Below the pieces are notes generated by a model, which did not search any database, was not told the origin of the DNA, and was given only the letters and a program-made list of their open reading frames with translations. A program made the position numbers and the translations under genes. DNA of 37,664 nucleotides, from contig NZ_QWUA01000051.1 of assembly GCF_003576525.1 (NCBI RefSeq), positions 1 to 37,664 on the forward strand, written 5' to 3'. Shown here piece after piece: positions 1-8,887 of the stretch; the stretch's first letter is position 1; every line of letters begins with the position of its first letter. This DNA comes from Rummeliibacillus sp. POC4 (GTDB taxonomy: Bacteria > Bacillota > Bacilli > Bacillales_A > Planococcaceae).

Positions 1-36
1 TTATATATTAATAAATTTATAATGGAGGTCATTTAA

Positions 37-237
37 ATGACACAAGGTACAGTAAAATGGTTTAACGCAGACAAAGGTTTCGGTTTCATCGAAGTTGAAG
101 GCGGAGAAGACGTATTCGCTCACTTCTCAGCAATCCAAGGAGAAGGTTTCAAATCTTTAGAAGAAGGCCAAAAAGTTGAATTCGAAGTTGAACAAGGCCA
201 ACGCGGACCACAAGCTGCAAACATTGTAAAACTTTAA
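37..237 (+). CDS. Cold-shock protein (CspA/CspB family)
   Basis: A 66-residue single OB-fold protein that binds single-stranded RNA and DNA in the cytoplasm and acts as an RNA chaperone during cold shock and growth. RNP1 (KGFGFI) lies at residues 13-18 and RNP2 (VFAHF) at 26-30. The length and the C-terminal GPQAANI motif are standard for Bacillales Csp proteins. Residue 28 is Ala where B. subtilis CspB has Val, a mild departure in RNP2. The start follows a good ribosome site (TGGAGG at 24-29). Only 36 bases of leader are in the window, so promoter and cold-box elements cannot be judged. The gene is monocistronic, ending in a strong hairpin terminator. The family is certain; which csp paralogue it is cannot be told. 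Confidence 0.96.
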   Translation: MTQGTVKWFNADKGFGFIEVEGGEDVFAHFSAIQGEGFKSLEEGQKVEFEVEQGQRGPQAANIVKL

Positions 238-269
238 TTTTTTAAAATTAGTTAGTTTTAGAAGTATCT

Positions 270-305
270 AAAAAAGAGAAACCTTCAATTAGGTTTCTCT
301 TTTTT
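270..305 (+). terminator. Terminator of the csp gene
   Basis: A 15-bp perfect inverted repeat (AAAAAAGAGAAACCT / AGGTTTCTCTTTTTT) with a 6-nt loop, ending in a T run, 33 bases after the csp stop codon. Confidence 0.9.
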
Positions 306-337
306 AATTAGTTAGACTCCAGCGTTTGTTTTTTTAT

Positions 338-366
338 GCTTTGCACAATTTGTGCAAGGTTTTTTT
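338..366 (+). terminator. Second hairpin with T tail downstream of csp
   Basis: TTGCACA / TGTGCAA forms a 7-bp stem with a 3-nt loop, extended by weaker pairs, and is followed by seven T. No gene lies between this hairpin and the csp terminator. It may be a back-up terminator or the remnant of a lost gene. Confidence 0.6.
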
Positions 367-414
367 ATTAAGAGCAATATTTAGCTTTATTAGCTTCACT
401 GATTTGATCTAACT

Positions 415-463
415 AAAAAAGCATTCAAATCTATCAAATTAGGAATAGATTCGAATGCTTTTT
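415..463 (-). terminator. Bidirectional terminator of lexA
   Basis: A long imperfect stem (AAAAAAGCATTC ... GAATGCTTTTT, continuing inward through AATCTAT/ATAGATT) sits just beyond the lexA stop codon, with an A run on one side and a T run on the other. Confidence 0.85.
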
Positions 464-474
464 CATATGGTTTA

Positions 475-1089
475 CTAGTTAACGTTTCTATATAAGCCTA
501 CTACTTTACCGAGTACAGAAACATTCTCTACAATAATTGGATCCATCGAAGAGTTTTCAGGTTGAAGACGGAAATAACCTTCTTCTTTATAGAATCGTTT
601 TACGGTAGCTTCATTTTCTTCGGTCATGGCAACTATAATATCACCATTATTCGCAGAAGCTTGTTGTTTCACAATGACATAGTCGCCATCTAAAATGCCA
701 GCTTCAATCATAGATTCACCCATAATTTCAAGCATAAAAATATTGTCATCGGAAGTTCCGTAAGAATCTGGAATAGGGAAGTATTCTTCAATATTTTCGA
801 TAGCAGTAATTGGCATACCTGCTGTTACTTTACCAACTAGAGGAACATGAATAACACCTTGTTTTGAAATGTTGTCTTGGTCCAAAATTTCAATAGCACG
901 AGGTTTTGTTGGATCCCGACGAATAAGGCCTTTGCTTTCAAGTCTATTTAAATGTCCGTGAACTGTAGAGCTTGATGCTAAACCAACAGCTTCACCAATT
1001 TCTCGGACGGAAGGTGGGTATCCTTTTGTACGAACTTCTTCTTTGATAAATTCTAGAATATCTTCTTGTCTTTTCGATACTTTTTTCAA
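475..1089 (-). CDS. lexA: LexA, SOS transcriptional repressor (autoprotease)
   Basis: Represses DNA-damage genes and is inactivated by RecA-stimulated self-cleavage. I use the TTG start giving MKKVSKRQ (204 residues), because the in-frame GTG nine bases upstream lies inside the ribosome site AGAGGTG, and because B. subtilis LexA (MTKLSKRQ) starts at the same place. The N-terminal winged helix spans about residues 6-65 and includes the family's [13 protein letters not shown] recognition segment. The S24 peptidase domain carries the Ala90-Gly91 cleavage site (VTAGMP), Ser126 (GESM) and Lys164 (TVKRF). It diverges from yneA across shared SOS boxes, so it should autoregulate. The gene is intact and of normal length. 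Confidence 0.97.
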   Translation of the reverse strand: MKKVSKRQEDILEFIKEEVRTKGYPPSVREIGEAVGLASSSTVHGHLNRLESKGLIRRDPTKPRAIEILDQDNISKQGVIHVPLVGKVTAGMPITAIENIEEYFPIPDSYGTSDDNIFMLEIMGESMIEAGILDGDYVIVKQQASANNGDIIVAMTEENEATVKRFYKEEGYFRLQPENSSMDPIIVENVSVLGKVVGLYRNVN

Positions 1090-1132
1090 TCCAATCACCT
1101 CTTATCTTAGTATTCTGCTAATTATTAAAATT

Positions 1133-1161
1133 AGTATAGCATTACCGAACAAATAGTGCAA
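1133..1161 (-). promoter_or_regulatory. lexA promoter (sigma-A type)
   Basis: Read on the minus strand: TTGCAC (1161-1156), a 17-base spacer, then TATACT (1138-1133), with an extended -10 TGC just before it. The half SOS box CGAAC at 1146-1150 lies in the spacer. Confidence 0.7.
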
Positions 1162-1238
1162 ACATAAGTTCGAAAACATATTTGACAAAAACAAACGTTC
1201 GTATTATATTGAGAACATACATTCCGAACAAATATTCG
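1146..1238. promoter_or_regulatory. Cluster of LexA (SOS) boxes between lexA and yneA
   Basis: Measured against the Bacillus consensus CGAACN4GTTCG. The best site is CGAACAAATATTCG at 1225-1238 (one mismatch), partly overlapped by AGAACATACATTCC at 1212-1225 (three). AAAACAAACGTTCG at 1188-1201 has two mismatches and sits inside the yneA promoter spacer. CGAACAAATAGTGC at 1146-1159 keeps only its left half and lies in the lexA promoter. The arrangement would let LexA shut both divergent promoters. Confidence 0.85.
1182..1210 (+). promoter_or_regulatory. yneA promoter (sigma-A type)
   Basis: TTGACA at 1182-1187, 17-base spacer, TATATT at 1205-1210. An SOS box overlaps the spacer and two more lie just downstream, as expected for a tightly repressed SOS promoter. 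Confidence 0.8.
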
Positions 1239-1255
1239 ATGAAAGGAAGATTTAT

Positions 1256-2229
<974 letters not shown>

Positions 2230-2235
2230 TAAATT

Positions 2236-2280
2236 ATAAAAGCAGCAGAATTTCTATTTATAGAAGTCTGCTGCTTTTAT
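2236..2280. terminator. Bidirectional terminator between yneB and the MocR gene
   Basis: ATAAAAGCAGCAGA (2236-2249) pairs with TCTGCTGCTTTTAT (2267-2280), a 14-bp perfect stem. It overlaps the last codons of the converging minus-strand gene. Confidence 0.8.
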
Positions 2281-3708
2281 GGCTAAAATACTTTCTTCAT
2301 ATAAAATCATTAATCCATATTTCAATTCGTCCAAAGATGCATACGCATAGGATAAACGTATATGGGTTGAATCTTCTGTGTCATAAATATACCCCGGATT
2401 GACCAATACATTTCTTTTCAAAACCTTCAAAAATAATTCTCTTGTAACAATTGGTTTATTGTATTTAAGCCAAATATAGAACCCGCCCTTTGGACTTTCC
2501 CAAGTAGCAATTGAATGGAAGTACTCAGACAGTATAGATATCATAAAATTAGCACGCGATTTTAACTGTGACTTCAATTCTACCAAATGTTTTTGATATA
2601 ACCCTGAAGTTAACCAATAGGTTACAATTTTCTGCGAAATTGCGCTTGATCCATAATCCATTTGCATTTTTATATCTGTTAATCTTTTTATAACAGGAGT
2701 AGGGCCAATAATCCATCCAATTCTTAATCCAGGGCTTAACGTTTTTGAAACGCTACTGATATAAATCACTTGTCCAGAAGAATCAAAAGATTTTATAGAA
2801 TGACTGTCAGTCTCAAATAACAAGTCAGCGTAAACATCATCTTCTAAAATTGGTATTTGGAGTGATGTACATATTTCATAAAATCGTTTCTTTTCTTCAG
2901 TAGACCAAACTTTTCCTGTTGGATTATCCAGAGTTGGTACAGTATAGTAAATAGTTTGACGATGCTTTTTCAATGAATATAGTGTTGTTGAGAGAGCGGC
3001 ATCGCGTTTGATCGATTTCATTTGGATACCATATGATTGAAATGGATGAATAGAATTTAGATACGAAATGGGTTCTTGGAAAACAATCGACCCTGGTTCA
3101 AAGAGACTCACTGCCATTAGCTGGAGAGCTTGTAGTGCACCTGAAACAATAAGAATATTGTCAGGTGTAGTTGCAATACCTCTCTTTTTTACATGTTGGC
3201 AGACGGCAATGCGTAATTCTTCGTGCCCCTGTGGCGAAGAATAACCTATATCCTTTCCAGTTAGTGAAAGATTCTGAAGTGATTCTAACAGTTCCTTTGT
3301 TGGTAATAAGTTAGGAGAAATTTCCCCTGTTCCTAATCGAATGATGGAATCTTCCTGTTCATATTCATTTATTAATTGGATCGTACGATAATTAGGTTTA
3401 TGAATGCTTTCGTCAATATACCTTTGCCAATTAGGTTGCTGCTTCTTCGCTAATAGATTCCAAGAATTATTCGCAACAAATACGCCTGCTCCCCTTTTAG
3501 CTTCTATAATACCATCTGCTTTTAATTCATCTAAAGCCTGTTGAATCGTGCTTCTATTAACTTCAAATTGTAAAGCAAGCTGTCGTTGAGTAGGGAGTTT
3601 TGTTCCTACCACCCAATTACCGGTATTAATTTGATTCGTAATCCAATTTATAATTTGATGGTGTAAACTACTCGATGAGTTGCGATTTGGTTTCCACAAA
3701 AACGTCAA
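2254..3708 (-). CDS. MocR/GabR-type PLP-dependent transcriptional regulator
   Basis: A 484-residue GntR-family regulator fused to a fold-type I aminotransferase domain. The winged helix occupies about residues 10-80 (LPTQRQLALQF, VNRSTIQQALDEL). The aminotransferase-like domain has a DNPTG motif at 261-265, a DDVYAD motif at 290-295, and the PLP-binding lysine in SVSKTLSPGLR (Lys322), so cofactor binding should be intact. The start is uncertain: TTG at 3708 lies very close to GAAAGGGG, and a second TTG nine bases in is better spaced. It diverges from a LysE-family exporter across 97 bases containing an inverted repeat. MocR regulators usually control the adjacent gene, so it probably senses an amino compound exported by the neighbour. 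The effector is unknown. Confidence 0.9.
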   Translation of the reverse strand: MTFLWKPNRNSSSSLHHQIINWITNQINTGNWVVGTKLPTQRQLALQFEVNRSTIQQALDELKADGIIEAKRGAGVFVANNSWNLLAKKQQPNWQRYIDESIHKPNYRTIQLINEYEQEDSIIRLGTGEISPNLLPTKELLESLQNLSLTGKDIGYSSPQGHEELRIAVCQHVKKRGIATTPDNILIVSGALQALQLMAVSLFEPGSIVFQEPISYLNSIHPFQSYGIQMKSIKRDAALSTTLYSLKKHRQTIYYTVPTLDNPTGKVWSTEEKKRFYEICTSLQIPILEDDVYADLLFETDSHSIKSFDSSGQVIYISSVSKTLSPGLRIGWIIGPTPVIKRLTDIKMQMDYGSSAISQKIVTYWLTSGLYQKHLVELKSQLKSRANFMISILSEYFHSIATWESPKGGFYIWLKYNKPIVTRELFLKVLKRNVLVNPGYIYDTEDSTHIRLSYAYASLDELKYGLMILYEESILAIKAADFYK

Positions 3709-3721
3709 TCCCCTTTCGAAA

Positions 3722-3750
3722 ATTGGGTGGGTAAAATCCCAACCAATTGG
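3722..3750. promoter_or_regulatory. Candidate operator between mocR and lysE
   Basis: ATTGGGTGGG (3722-3731) and CCCAACCAAT (3738-3747) form an inverted repeat with one mismatch in ten. The right arm runs into the palindrome CCAATTGG (3743-3750). It is centrally placed between the divergent genes, as expected of a MocR binding site. No consensus is known for this regulator. Confidence 0.45.
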
Positions 3751-3805
3751 ACCTTTTATAATTTATATAACATAGTACGATAGTAGAAAGAAAGGGTGTT
3801 GAACG

Positions 3806-4411
3806 ATGCAAGCATTTGTACACGGAATCATTTTAGCATTCGGATTAATTTTACCATTAGGCGTTCAAAATATTTTTGTTTTTTCACAAGGTGTTACACA
3901 ACCAAATATATATAAGGCTTTACCTGCAACTCTAGCTGCAGCACTTTGTGATACATTATTAATTTTTTTAGCAGTTTTTGGCCTATCCATCATTGTTTTG
4001 CAATTTGAATGGATTCGATTGATCCTATTGATCAGTGGCATACTTTTTTTATGTTATATGGGAAAGGTTATATGGAGTTCGGTGGGAGTGACTAACCTAG
4101 AGGAGGGGCGAGCTCTTCCGATAAAACAGCAAATCCTTTTTGCATTATCTGTTTCTTTGCTAAATCCCCATGCGCTTCTTGATACGGTAGGTGTGATAGG
4201 GACAAGCGCATTAAAATACAAGGGGATAGATCAAATTCTGTTTGCAACCGCTAGTGTTGGAGTTTCTTGGGTATGGTTTTTTAGTTTAACAATCACAGGA
4301 GCCTATTTAAAAAAATTACATATTTCAGGGAAAGTATTTATTGTTTTCAACAAACTATCTGCATTGTTTATATGGGGAACTGCTATTTATCTATTGATAA
4401 ATTTAGATTGA
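3806..4411 (+). CDS. LysE/RhtB-family amino acid exporter
   Basis: A 201-residue integral membrane protein with about six hydrophobic segments and the LysE-family N-terminal signature LPLGVQNIFVFSQG (residues 16-29). The closest functional relatives are the lysine/arginine exporters LysE and ArgO, but substrate cannot be read from sequence. ATG start after GAAAGGGTG. It diverges from a MocR regulator, which suggests inducible export of an amino acid or toxic analogue. The pair sits between yneB and ynzC, which are adjacent in B. subtilis, so it looks like an inserted module. A strong terminator closes it. Confidence 0.92.
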   Translation: MQAFVHGIILAFGLILPLGVQNIFVFSQGVTQPNIYKALPATLAAALCDTLLIFLAVFGLSIIVLQFEWIRLILLISGILFLCYMGKVIWSSVGVTNLEEGRALPIKQQILFALSVSLLNPHALLDTVGVIGTSALKYKGIDQILFATASVGVSWVWFFSLTITGAYLKKLHISGKVFIVFNKLSALFIWGTAIYLLINLD

Positions 4412-4466
4412 TTTTTTTGTTATTAATAAGATATTATAATAAATTCATATAATTTGTGAATATATG

Positions 4467-4498
4467 AAGCTTTAAGCTTGCGCTTGAAGCTTTTTTTT
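4467..4498 (+). terminator. Terminator of the lysE-family gene
   Basis: AAGCTTTAAGC / GCTTGAAGCTT forms an 11-bp stem with a UUGC tetraloop, followed by eight T. Confidence 0.92.
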
Positions 4499-4539
4499 CA
4501 TACCTTTAAATTAATGTATTTATGAAAGGTGTGTTTTAC

Positions 4540-4776
4540 TTGTTACCAAAAGAGAAAATTCAACGTATAAATTATTTATCAAAAAAATCCAAAGAATCAG
4601 GTTTAACTGTCGAAGAAGCAAAAGAACAAACTGCTCTTCGTAAAGAATATTTAGATGCGTTCCGTTCTTCGATGCGAAAAACAATTGAAAATGTTCGCGT
4701 ATTCGATCCGAATGGCGATGAAGTGACACCGGAAAAAGTAAAAGCAATCCAAAAAAGAAACAAACCATTAAATTAA
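4540..4776 (+). CDS. ynzC: YnzC, DUF896 small protein
   Basis: A 78-residue cytoplasmic DUF896 protein of unknown molecular role. It has an N-terminal helical hairpin (KIQRINYLSKKSK, then LRKEYLDAFRSSMRKTIENV) and the conserved VTPEK near the C-terminus. I place the start at TTG 4540, because GAAAGGTG lies nine bases upstream and the product then matches the 77-residue B. subtilis YnzC. The ATG at 4522 has no ribosome site. It is in its usual place upstream of tkt, but two inserted genes separate it from yneB. Confidence 0.88.
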   Translation: MLPKEKIQRINYLSKKSKESGLTVEEAKEQTALRKEYLDAFRSSMRKTIENVRVFDPNGDEVTPEKVKAIQKRNKPLN

Positions 4777-4777
4777 C

Positions 4778-4808
4778 AAAACAAATGCTCAAAAAGCATT
4801 GTTTTATC
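4778..4808 (+). terminator. Terminator between ynzC and tkt
   Basis: AAAACAAATGCT and AGCATTGTTTT pair around a 5-nt loop with one bulge, ending in a short T run. Moderate strength. Confidence 0.6.
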
Positions 4809-4868
4809 TTATAATGTTGACTACACTTAAATTGAATTAAATTTTGCTTTTAGAAAGGATGTCTATTC

Positions 4869-6872
4869 ATGACTGTACAAGCAGATCAGCTTGCAATTAA
4901 TACAATCCGTACTTTATCTATCGATGCAATTGAAAAAGCAAACTCTGGTCATCCAGGTCTTCCAATGGGTGCAGCTCCAATGGCTTATACACTTTGGACA
5001 AAACAATTACACCACAATCCTAAAAACCCTAAATGGTTTAACCGTGATCGATTTGTGTTATCAGCAGGACATGGTTCAATGTTATTATATAGCTTACTAC
5101 ATTTAGGTGGTTATGATTTACCAATGGAAGAGATTAAAAACTTCCGTCAATGGGGTTCATTAACACCAGGACACCCAGAATATGGCCATACTGTTGGCGT
5201 AGAAGCAACTACTGGTCCACTTGGACAAGGTATTTCAATGGCAGTCGGAATGGCAATGGCAGAAGCACATTTAGCTGGCGTCTACAATAAACCAAACAAT
5301 GATATTATCAATCACTATACATTTGCACTTTGTGGCGATGGAGACTTGATGGAAGGTGTCTCTGCAGAAGCAGCTTCACTTGCAGGTCATTTACAATTAG
5401 AAAAACTAATTGTTCTTTATGATAGTAATGACATCTCTTTAGATGGAGATTTAAATAAATCATTCTCAGATAATACAGCAGAACGCTTTAAAGCATATGG
5501 TTGGAATTATTTGAGAGTAGAAGATGGTAATGACATTGAAGCGATTAACGCTGCAATCGAACAAGCAAAAGCGCATAAAGGTCAACCAACTTTAATCGAA
5601 GTAAAAACTGTAATTGGATTTGGTTCACCGAACAAATCTGGTAAATCAGCTTCACATGGTTCACCACTTGGTACGGACGAAGTAGTCTTAACTAAACAAG
5701 CTTACGAATGGGAAAATGATGACTTCTTTGTTCCTGAAGAAGTGTATGAAACATTTAAGCAAGCAGCAAAAGTACAAGGAGAAGATGCAGAATCAGCTTG
5801 GAATGCACAATTCTCATCTTATAAAGAAGAGTATCCTGAACTAGCTTCTCAATTAGAACAAGCTATCTCGGGTAAACTTCCAGCTGATTTTGATGCTGAA
5901 ATCCCAACTTTTGAAGTAGGTAAGTCAATTGCGACTCGTTCTTCTTCTGGAGAAGTGATCAATGCATTAGCTAAGAAAATCCCTGCATTCTTCGGGGGAA
6001 GTGCTGACCTAGCTGGTTCTAATAAAACAACTATTAAAGGTGCTGGAGATTTCTCAGCAACTGATCGCGAAGGACGTAATATTTGGTTTGGTGTGCGTGA
6101 GTTTGCAATGGGTGCAGCACTTAATGGTATGGCATTACATGGCGGAGTGAATGTCTTTGGGGGTACATTCTTCGTATTCTCTGATTATGTACGTCCAGCA
6201 GTTCGACTTGCAGCTCTTATGGGTCTACCAGTAACTTATGTCTTTACACATGACTCTATTGCAGTTGGAGAAGATGGACCAACACATGAACCTATCGAAC
6301 AACTAGCTGCTTTACGTGCAATGCCAAATCTATCTGTTATTCGCCCAGCAGATGCAAATGAATCAGCAGCAGCATGGAAACTTGCCGTTTCATCTGAAAA
6401 TCGCCCAACAGCATTAGTATTGTCACGTCAAAACTTACCAGTTCTTGATGTTGATGTACAAACTGTTTACGAAGGTGTAGCAAAAGGTGCTTATGTTGTA
6501 GCAAAAGCTAAAAAAGAGGTGGCAGATGCACTTCTTCTTGCAACAGGTTCAGAAGTACAATTGGCAGTTCAAGCTAAAGCAGAACTTGCAAAAGAAGGAA
6601 TCGACGTAACAGTTGTATCTATGCCAGACTTTGCACGTTTTGAAGAACAAGACGAAGCATACAAAGAAAGCGTATTGCCAAAAACAGTCAAAAAACGTTT
6701 AGCAATTGAAATGGCTTCATCATTTGGTTGGCATAAATACACTGGATTTGAAGGAGACGTCCTTGCTATTGATCGTTTTGGTGCAAGTGCTCCTGGTGAA
6801 ACAGTCATGAAAGAATACGGCTTTACAGTCGAAAATGTTGTCGCAAAAACGAAAGCATTATTAACGAAATAA
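4869..6872 (+). CDS. tkt: Transketolase
   Basis: A 667-residue thiamine-diphosphate enzyme of the non-oxidative pentose phosphate pathway, moving two-carbon ketol units between ketose and aldose phosphates. The N-terminal domain has SGHPGLPMG (26-34) and the diphosphate/Mg-binding GDGDLMEG motif (from 156). The central pyrimidine-binding domain carries EDGPTHEP, followed by the C-terminal transketolase domain. The length is normal and no motif is missing. ATG start after GAAAGGATG. It is flanked by ynzC and sirA as in B. subtilis. Codon use is biased toward A/T-ending preferred codons, consistent with high expression. Confidence 0.98.
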   Translation: MTVQADQLAINTIRTLSIDAIEKANSGHPGLPMGAAPMAYTLWTKQLHHNPKNPKWFNRDRFVLSAGHGSMLLYSLLHLGGYDLPMEEIKNFRQWGSLTPGHPEYGHTVGVEATTGPLGQGISMAVGMAMAEAHLAGVYNKPNNDIINHYTFALCGDGDLMEGVSAEAASLAGHLQLEKLIVLYDSNDISLDGDLNKSFSDNTAERFKAYGWNYLRVEDGNDIEAINAAIEQAKAHKGQPTLIEVKTVIGFGSPNKSGKSASHGSPLGTDEVVLTKQAYEWENDDFFVPEEVYETFKQAAKVQGEDAESAWNAQFSSYKEEYPELASQLEQAISGKLPADFDAEIPTFEVGKSIATRSSSGEVINALAKKIPAFFGGSADLAGSNKTTIKGAGDFSATDREGRNIWFGVREFAMGAALNGMALHGGVNVFGGTFFVFSDYVRPAVRLAALMGLPVTYVFTHDSIAVGEDGPTHEPIEQLAALRAMPNLSVIRPADANESAAAWKLAVSSENRPTALVLSRQNLPVLDVDVQTVYEGVAKGAYVVAKAKKEVADALLLATGSEVQLAVQAKAELAKEGIDVTVVSMPDFARFEEQDEAYKESVLPKTVKKRLAIEMASSFGWHKYTGFEGDVLAIDRFGASAPGETVMKEYGFTVENVVAKTKALLTK

Positions 6873-6984
6873 CCACTTTAAAAAATGTTGTTATTTAAAG
6901 CATATTTCATTTGAATGAGAGAACTTTTTCGGAATGGTAATCGATTTCGACGAAAGATTTACAACAAAGAATTTAAAGTATTTT

Positions 6985-7020
6985 AAAAAGTAGAGGTGAT
7001 TAGCCTCTACTTTTTGTTTT
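6985..7020 (+). terminator. Terminator upstream of sirA
   Basis: AAAAAGTAGAGG / CCTCTACTTTTT, a 12-bp stem with a 7-nt loop and T tail. It insulates sirA from tkt read-through. Confidence 0.9.
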
Positions 7021-7086
7021 TTGACAAAGAAAGTGGATTATTTACAGTTCAAATTGACAAAATATTTGATATGTTCAAGGTATAAT
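7020..7086 (+). promoter_or_regulatory. Spo0A-type promoter of sirA with two 0A boxes
   Basis: Read on the minus strand, 7020-7028 is TTTGTCAAA, a full match to the 0A-box consensus TTTGTCRAA, and 7053-7061 matches with one change. The second box overlaps TTGACA (7054-7059), which is 21 bases from TATAAT (7081-7086). That spacer is too long for an unaided sigma-A promoter but typical of Spo0A-activated ones such as spoIIG. Confidence 0.65.
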
Positions 7087-7117
7087 TACTTGAAAGAACG
7101 GAAAGGAGTGGCAATAG

Positions 7118-7555
7118 ATGCGTGTTTACTCAATCTTTCATGTCAAAAAAAAGCATCAGTCATTTGTGTACGGGAGAGAACGATTATTATTCGAATTGAT
7201 CAATGATTTAAAGTCTGAAGAAAACACTTTTTATCCTTCACAAGAATTAGCTTATTTATGTGAGCTATTGCCAGTAGAAGAGATTGAAGAATTTATAGGG
7301 CAATATTTGACCAATAATTTTTCGACTATTGAAATGAAAAATCATGAAATATTTTTGGCAAATGAGTTTAAAGGAGATCTACATATTGAAATACAGCCAT
7401 ATTATATGGTCGTAACTTGTGTAGGATCACGAATGCTAGAATTAGATTTGTTTGCAACATTATCGAAATTTAGTACAGGTTTTATCGGTTTTAACAAAAA
7501 TGAAATGGAATGCGGATGGTTAAAACCGCCTAAATTTTCAGTGCTGGCAAATTAA
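7118..7555 (+). CDS. sirA: SirA, sporulation inhibitor of replication
   Basis: A 145-residue cytoplasmic protein. The B. subtilis homologue (YneE) binds DnaA domain I and blocks new replication rounds as cells enter sporulation. Recognised by length (148 in B. subtilis), position between tkt and yneF, the N-terminal FVYGRERLLFELIND segment, and the C-terminal GWLKPPKF, which parallels the homologue's GWLNPV ending. The middle is poorly conserved, as usual for this family. ATG start after GAAAGGAGTGG. The upstream 0A boxes and long-spacer promoter match the known Spo0A control of sirA. Moderately high confidence. Confidence 0.88.
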   Translation: MRVYSIFHVKKKHQSFVYGRERLLFELINDLKSEENTFYPSQELAYLCELLPVEEIEEFIGQYLTNNFSTIEMKNHEIFLANEFKGDLHIEIQPYYMVVTCVGSRMLELDLFATLSKFSTGFIGFNKNEMECGWLKPPKFSVLAN

Positions 7556-7600
7556 ATTTAAAAATTTAGTTATTCCATGTACCCGTTAAATGTAGGATAA

Positions 7601-7632
7601 ATCCGATAAATAGTAGTATCGGGATAGTTTTT
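7601..7632 (+). terminator. Possible terminator of sirA
   Basis: ATCCGATA and TATCGGGAT pair with one bulge around an 8-nt loop, followed after two bases by a short T run. Confidence 0.4.
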
Positions 7633-7692
7633 ATTGTATAATCCTCTTTGGAGATATTTTTCTCGTATGCGAATTTTAGAGGAGGAACACAA

Positions 7693-7914
7693 GTGAATAC
7701 TGCATTAGCGATTACTTTAATAGTAGTAGCATTAATCGTAGGATTAGTTGGAGGATTCTTTATCGCTCGTCAATATATGATGAAGTATTTAAAAGAAAAT
7801 CCACCTATTAACGAACAAATGTTACGTATGATGATGACTCAAATGGGACGTAAACCATCTGAAAAACAAATCAAACAAATGATGAATCAAATGAATAAAT
7901 TAAGCAATAAATAA
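7693..7914 (+). CDS. yneF: YneF, UPF0154 membrane protein
   Basis: A 73-residue protein with one N-terminal transmembrane segment (about residues 5-27, ending [14 protein letters not shown]) and a cytoplasmic tail rich in Met, Gln and Lys ([28 protein letters not shown]). This is diagnostic of UPF0154. GTG start at 7693, 8 bases after AGAGGAGGA; an in-frame TTG start further upstream would lack a ribosome site. Its function is unknown. It ends in a bidirectional terminator shared with yqkD. Confidence 0.93.
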   Translation: MNTALAITLIVVALIVGLVGGFFIARQYMMKYLKENPPINEQMLRMMMTQMGRKPSEKQIKQMMNQMNKLSNK

Positions 7915-7945
7915 AAAAATAGCACTCAGATGAGTGCTATTTTTT
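7914..7945. terminator. Bidirectional terminator between yneF and yqkD
   Basis: AAAAAATAGCACTCA / TGAGTGCTATTTTTT with a 2-nt apex. It covers the end of the yqkD reading frame on the minus strand. Confidence 0.88.
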
Positions 7946-8872
7946 ATCTAGGTTTAAAATGTATTCTTGAAGGAAACTTCTTACCGTTTCCTCATATTCT
8001 TGAGGGTTCTTATTAAAAGATTGGGCATGCTCACCTTCTTCAAATAACTTTAAAGTCTTGGGACCATTCTTCAATCGATATAATTCAATTGTCATACCTG
8101 GTAAGATAAAGTCATCTGGTAGACTGTGAATAAAAAGAACAGGTTTTTTAATATTCGTTACTGCAGTGCGTGGTGCAATATTTTTTAACCAATAACCTTC
8201 ACGTAAACGTAAAAATAGGTCAGCTAGTCTTACAGCCAATGTACTTCTAAATGGTGTTTGTTTTGTAAGAAGGTAGTAAAGCTGTTCTGAAAAGTCTGAG
8301 TAAGGGCAATCAGCAATATAAAAATCAGCTTCATCTTCTAAAGTGCCCGCGTATAATAATGTTGTTGCAGCACCCATAGATTCACCATGAACACCAATTA
8401 CTGCGTTGTTATCAAGTTGCTCTTTTATGTGGTGTAAAACTGCTTGTAAGTCAAATTTCTCATAATAACCGTAACTTGTTGTTTCGCCCCCTGTTTCTCC
8501 ATGCCTCCTATGATCATAAACTACCGTATTAAAACCGAGACGTTCAAATAATCGTACATACTTTATAGAATTTACCTTGTTTTCAGTTACGCCATGACAT
8601 ACAATCATTGTATTTGAAGTATTTAATGGTTTAAAGTAAATACCTTTTATCGTATATCCATTAGGTGAATCGATATTCAAGTATTCTTTTTCTACCGTAG
8701 CGTACCACTTTTCATCGTATCGTAATGCCTTTTTTTCACGTTCTAATATAAAATTATCGTCTTTTTTCTTAATATATATAATTCTACTTGTGATAATATA
8801 TCCAATTATTGTGACAATCGCTCCTACAATTCCTGTAAATAGACCAAAAATCCAAACAAATCGTTTCTTCAT
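7937..8872 (-). CDS. yqkD: YqkD-like alpha/beta hydrolase, membrane-anchored
   Basis: A 311-residue serine hydrolase with one N-terminal membrane anchor (about residues 5-28). The alpha/beta hydrolase domain has the nucleophile elbow GVHGESMGA, the oxyanion-side ICHGVTENK, YDHRRHG (shared with B. subtilis YqkD), a late acidic residue in PDDFI and the catalytic His in EGEHAQS. I chose the ATG at 8872 (MKKRF), matching the YqkD start, with GTGGTG ahead as ribosome site; starts 6-12 bases upstream are possible. It lies 15 bases after the HMG-CoA lyase gene and is probably cotranscribed with it. Substrate unknown. Confidence 0.88.
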   Translation of the reverse strand: MKKRFVWIFGLFTGIVGAIVTIIGYIITSRIIYIKKKDDNFILEREKKALRYDEKWYATVEKEYLNIDSPNGYTIKGIYFKPLNTSNTMIVCHGVTENKVNSIKYVRLFERLGFNTVVYDHRRHGETGGETTSYGYYEKFDLQAVLHHIKEQLDNNAVIGVHGESMGAATTLLYAGTLEDEADFYIADCPYSDFSEQLYYLLTKQTPFRSTLAVRLADLFLRLREGYWLKNIAPRTAVTNIKKPVLFIHSLPDDFILPGMTIELYRLKNGPKTLKLFEEGEHAQSFNKNPQEYEETVRSFLQEYILNLDKK

Positions 8873-8887
8873 ACGCATCACCACTTT

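Noticed and set aside
4522-4776. ATG start for ynzC six codons upstream
   Set aside because: No ribosome site precedes that ATG, which itself lies within the AAAGGTG used by the TTG start.
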